This document shows positions 62,871 to 64,000 of a stretch of DNA of 64,000 nucleotides, in pieces. The position numbers and the translations under genes are program-made. Each line of letters starts with the position of its first letter. Position 1 is the first letter of the stretch. This DNA comes from Allobogoriella alba. GTDB lineage: Bacteria; Actinomycetota; Actinomycetes; Actinomycetales; Actinomycetaceae. The DNA lies in contig NZ_JBHTCQ010000001.1 in the NCBI RefSeq assembly GCF_042665525.1, positions 496,001-560,000 on the forward strand, read 5' to 3'. The notes below the pieces were generated by a model that did no database searches, was not told the DNA's origin, and saw only the letters and a list, made by a program, of their open reading frames with translations.

Positions 62871-63515
62871 GTGGACGCCCGACCGTATGCCGACCGGCAC
62901 GCCGCAGGCCGGGAGCTTGCCCGACACCTCGGCCACTACGCCGGCCGCGCCGACGTTCTCGTGATCGGCCTGCCGCGCGGGGGCGTCCCGGTGGCTGCCG
63001 AGGTGGCCCGGGCGTTGCGCGCCCCGCTCGACGCCCTCGTGGTCCGCAAGCTCGGCGTCCCCGGCCAGCCCGAGCTCGCGATGGGTGCGATCGCGCGGGT
63101 CGCGGGCCGCGTCGAGGTGGTCACGTACCAGGCGGTGCTCGATCTCGGTATCCCCGCCGAGGACTTCGAGCGAGTTCTCGAGCACGAGACCGTGGAGCTC
63201 GAGCGACGGGAGGCCCTCCTGGACAGGCACTCGCCGACAGTCGCCGGTCGGATCGCCGTCGTGGTCGACGACGGGCTCGCCACAGGGTCCACGGTGCGCG
63301 CGGCGCTGGCCGCCCTGCGGGCCGGTGACCCGGCACGCCTGGTCGTCGCGGTCCCGGTTGGAACGATCGAGGCCCGCGACGCCGTCGCGACGGACGCGGA
63401 CGAGGTGGTCTGTCCCTGGACCCCGGAGCCGTTCGGCGGCGTCGGGGCCGGCTACGAGGACTTCACGCAGACGTCCGACGAGGAGGTCCGGGCGTTGTTG
63501 TCCGCGGCGCTCTGA
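62871..63515 (+). CDS. Phosphoribosyltransferase family protein
   Basis: This 214-residue protein contains the PRPP-binding loop VVVDDGLATGST at about residues 132-143 and an N-terminal GLPRGGVPVAAEVARAL. It belongs to the type I phosphoribosyltransferase superfamily, closest to the predicted orotate-type members found in actinobacteria. Substrate is not inferable. GTG 62871 follows GAGGTGAT. Confidence 0.88.
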   Translation: MDARPYADRHAAGRELARHLGHYAGRADVLVIGLPRGGVPVAAEVARALRAPLDALVVRKLGVPGQPELAMGAIARVAGRVEVVTYQAVLDLGIPAEDFERVLEHETVELERREALLDRHSPTVAGRIAVVVDDGLATGSTVRAALAALRAGDPARLVVAVPVGTIEARDAVATDADEVVCPWTPEPFGGVGAGYEDFTQTSDEEVRALLSAAL

Positions 63516-63524
63516 CCGGTCGGC

Positions 63525-64000
63525 TCACGGATGACCGAACAGGGCGCGCGCATGTGCCACGACGGCGTCCGGCCGCTCGTCCACGACCCAGTGCGCGGCT
63601 TGCGTGACCGTGGAGATCACGAGGTCGTCCGCGTGGGTGTCGTATCCCCCTAGCAGGTCCGCGCGCACGACCGGGTCCTCCGCGCCCAGGAGCAGGACGG
63701 TCGGTGTGCTGAGCCGCAAGTCGAGGTACGTGCCCCGCAAGATCCGGAGCCCTTCGCCGAGCACCATGCGGTACAGCCGCGACGCCGCCGCCGCGCGTGC
63801 CGGTTCGCGCAGCGGCCGGAGGTAGCACTCCAGGTCTGCGGCCGACCACACGTGCCCGTCCGCGGCGAACGCGGTGAACAGGTGGCGGGCGAGGCGCTGG
63901 TGGCCACCCCGCAGCATCCGTGGCCCGAGGACCGGGGTGATGATGACCTCCTGGAACCAGGTGTGCCGCATCCCGGCGAGGAGTCGGGCGTCGAACCGTA
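63525..64000 (-). CDS. Alpha/beta hydrolase (partial, N-terminus beyond the window)
   Basis: The frame enters from the right edge; about 158 C-terminal residues are visible. The fold's acid residue lies in TVLLLGAEDPVV and the catalytic histidine in QAAHWVVDERPDAV. The nucleophile serine and oxyanion hole would be outside the window. The best match is the general alpha/beta hydrolase fold superfamily. The ATG at 63971 is internal, because the frame stays open upstream to the window edge. Confidence 0.8.
   Translation of the reverse strand, partial: RFDARLLAGMRHTWFQEVIITPVLGPRMLRGGHQRLARHLFTAFAADGHVWSAADLECYLRPLREPARAAAASRLYRMVLGEGLRILRGTYLDLRLSTPTVLLLGAEDPVVRADLLGGYDTHADDLVISTVTQAAHWVVDERPDAVVAHARALFGHP

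Overview
The window comes from a high-GC actinobacterium. Dense GC-rich codons, GTG/TTG starts, overlapping ATGA/GTGA gene junctions, a class Ib nrdHIEF operon, and WXG100/EccD/FtsK-type secretion genes together suggest a member of the Micrococcales (for example the Cellulomonas/Promicromonospora/Georgenia group). The genus is an inference. About 48 genes are supported. One 93-base N-run interrupts a repetitive adhesin gene.

Layout. 1-1472: 5' part of a LuxR-type ATPase regulator. 2120-9420: a sortase-anchored surface protein with about 15 Ig-like repeats, then a minimal copper amine oxidase lipoprotein. 9446-15777 (minus): a tightly overlapped sugar operon of ROK regulator, binding protein, two permeases and two Gfo/Idh/MocA oxidoreductases. 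15897-19491: divergent MFS exporter and TetR regulator, a class-V aminotransferase and a small membrane protein. 19568-25554 (minus): an osmoprotectant ABC importer, a 3-hydroxyisobutyryl-CoA hydrolase-like enzyme, and the luxS-mtn pair of the activated methyl cycle. 26347-30382: nrdH-nrdI-nrdE-nrdF behind candidate NrdR boxes. 30462-33236: a two-gene ABC exporter with a divergent TetR regulator and palindromic operator. 33444-34265: a frameshifted spermidine-synthase-like gene.

34355-61575 is a type VII secretion (T7SS) island. It holds two FtsK/SpoIIIE motor ATPases: an EssC-like one with an FHA domain (35844-40424, plus strand) and an EccC-like one (45994-49917) in a minus-strand operon with an EccD-like channel, two MinD/ParA-like proteins, an EccB-like small membrane protein and an FHA protein. 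Several WXG100-type proteins accompany them. Two toxin modules are present. The first is a split CpnT-like N-terminal domain, an HNH/LHH-like nuclease and a duplicated-domain immunity candidate. The second is a 1124-residue effector carrying both a GH-E nuclease and an ADP-ribosyltransferase domain, followed by small genes that include an ART-like protein, an ankyrin protein and a DUF2185 protein. No EccE, mycosin or full-length EccB is visible.

The most notable signal is a shared promoter architecture. A GGGGA-N4-TCCCCAT palindrome lies 22-23 bases upstream of a TAGNNT -10 element, ahead of four separate T7SS transcription units, with a weaker fifth copy. It looks like a class-II activator site defining an undescribed T7SS regulon.

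61639-64000 returns to ordinary genes: a TetR regulator and GNAT acetyltransferase sharing a palindromic operator, a phosphoribosyltransferase, and the 3' part of an alpha/beta hydrolase.
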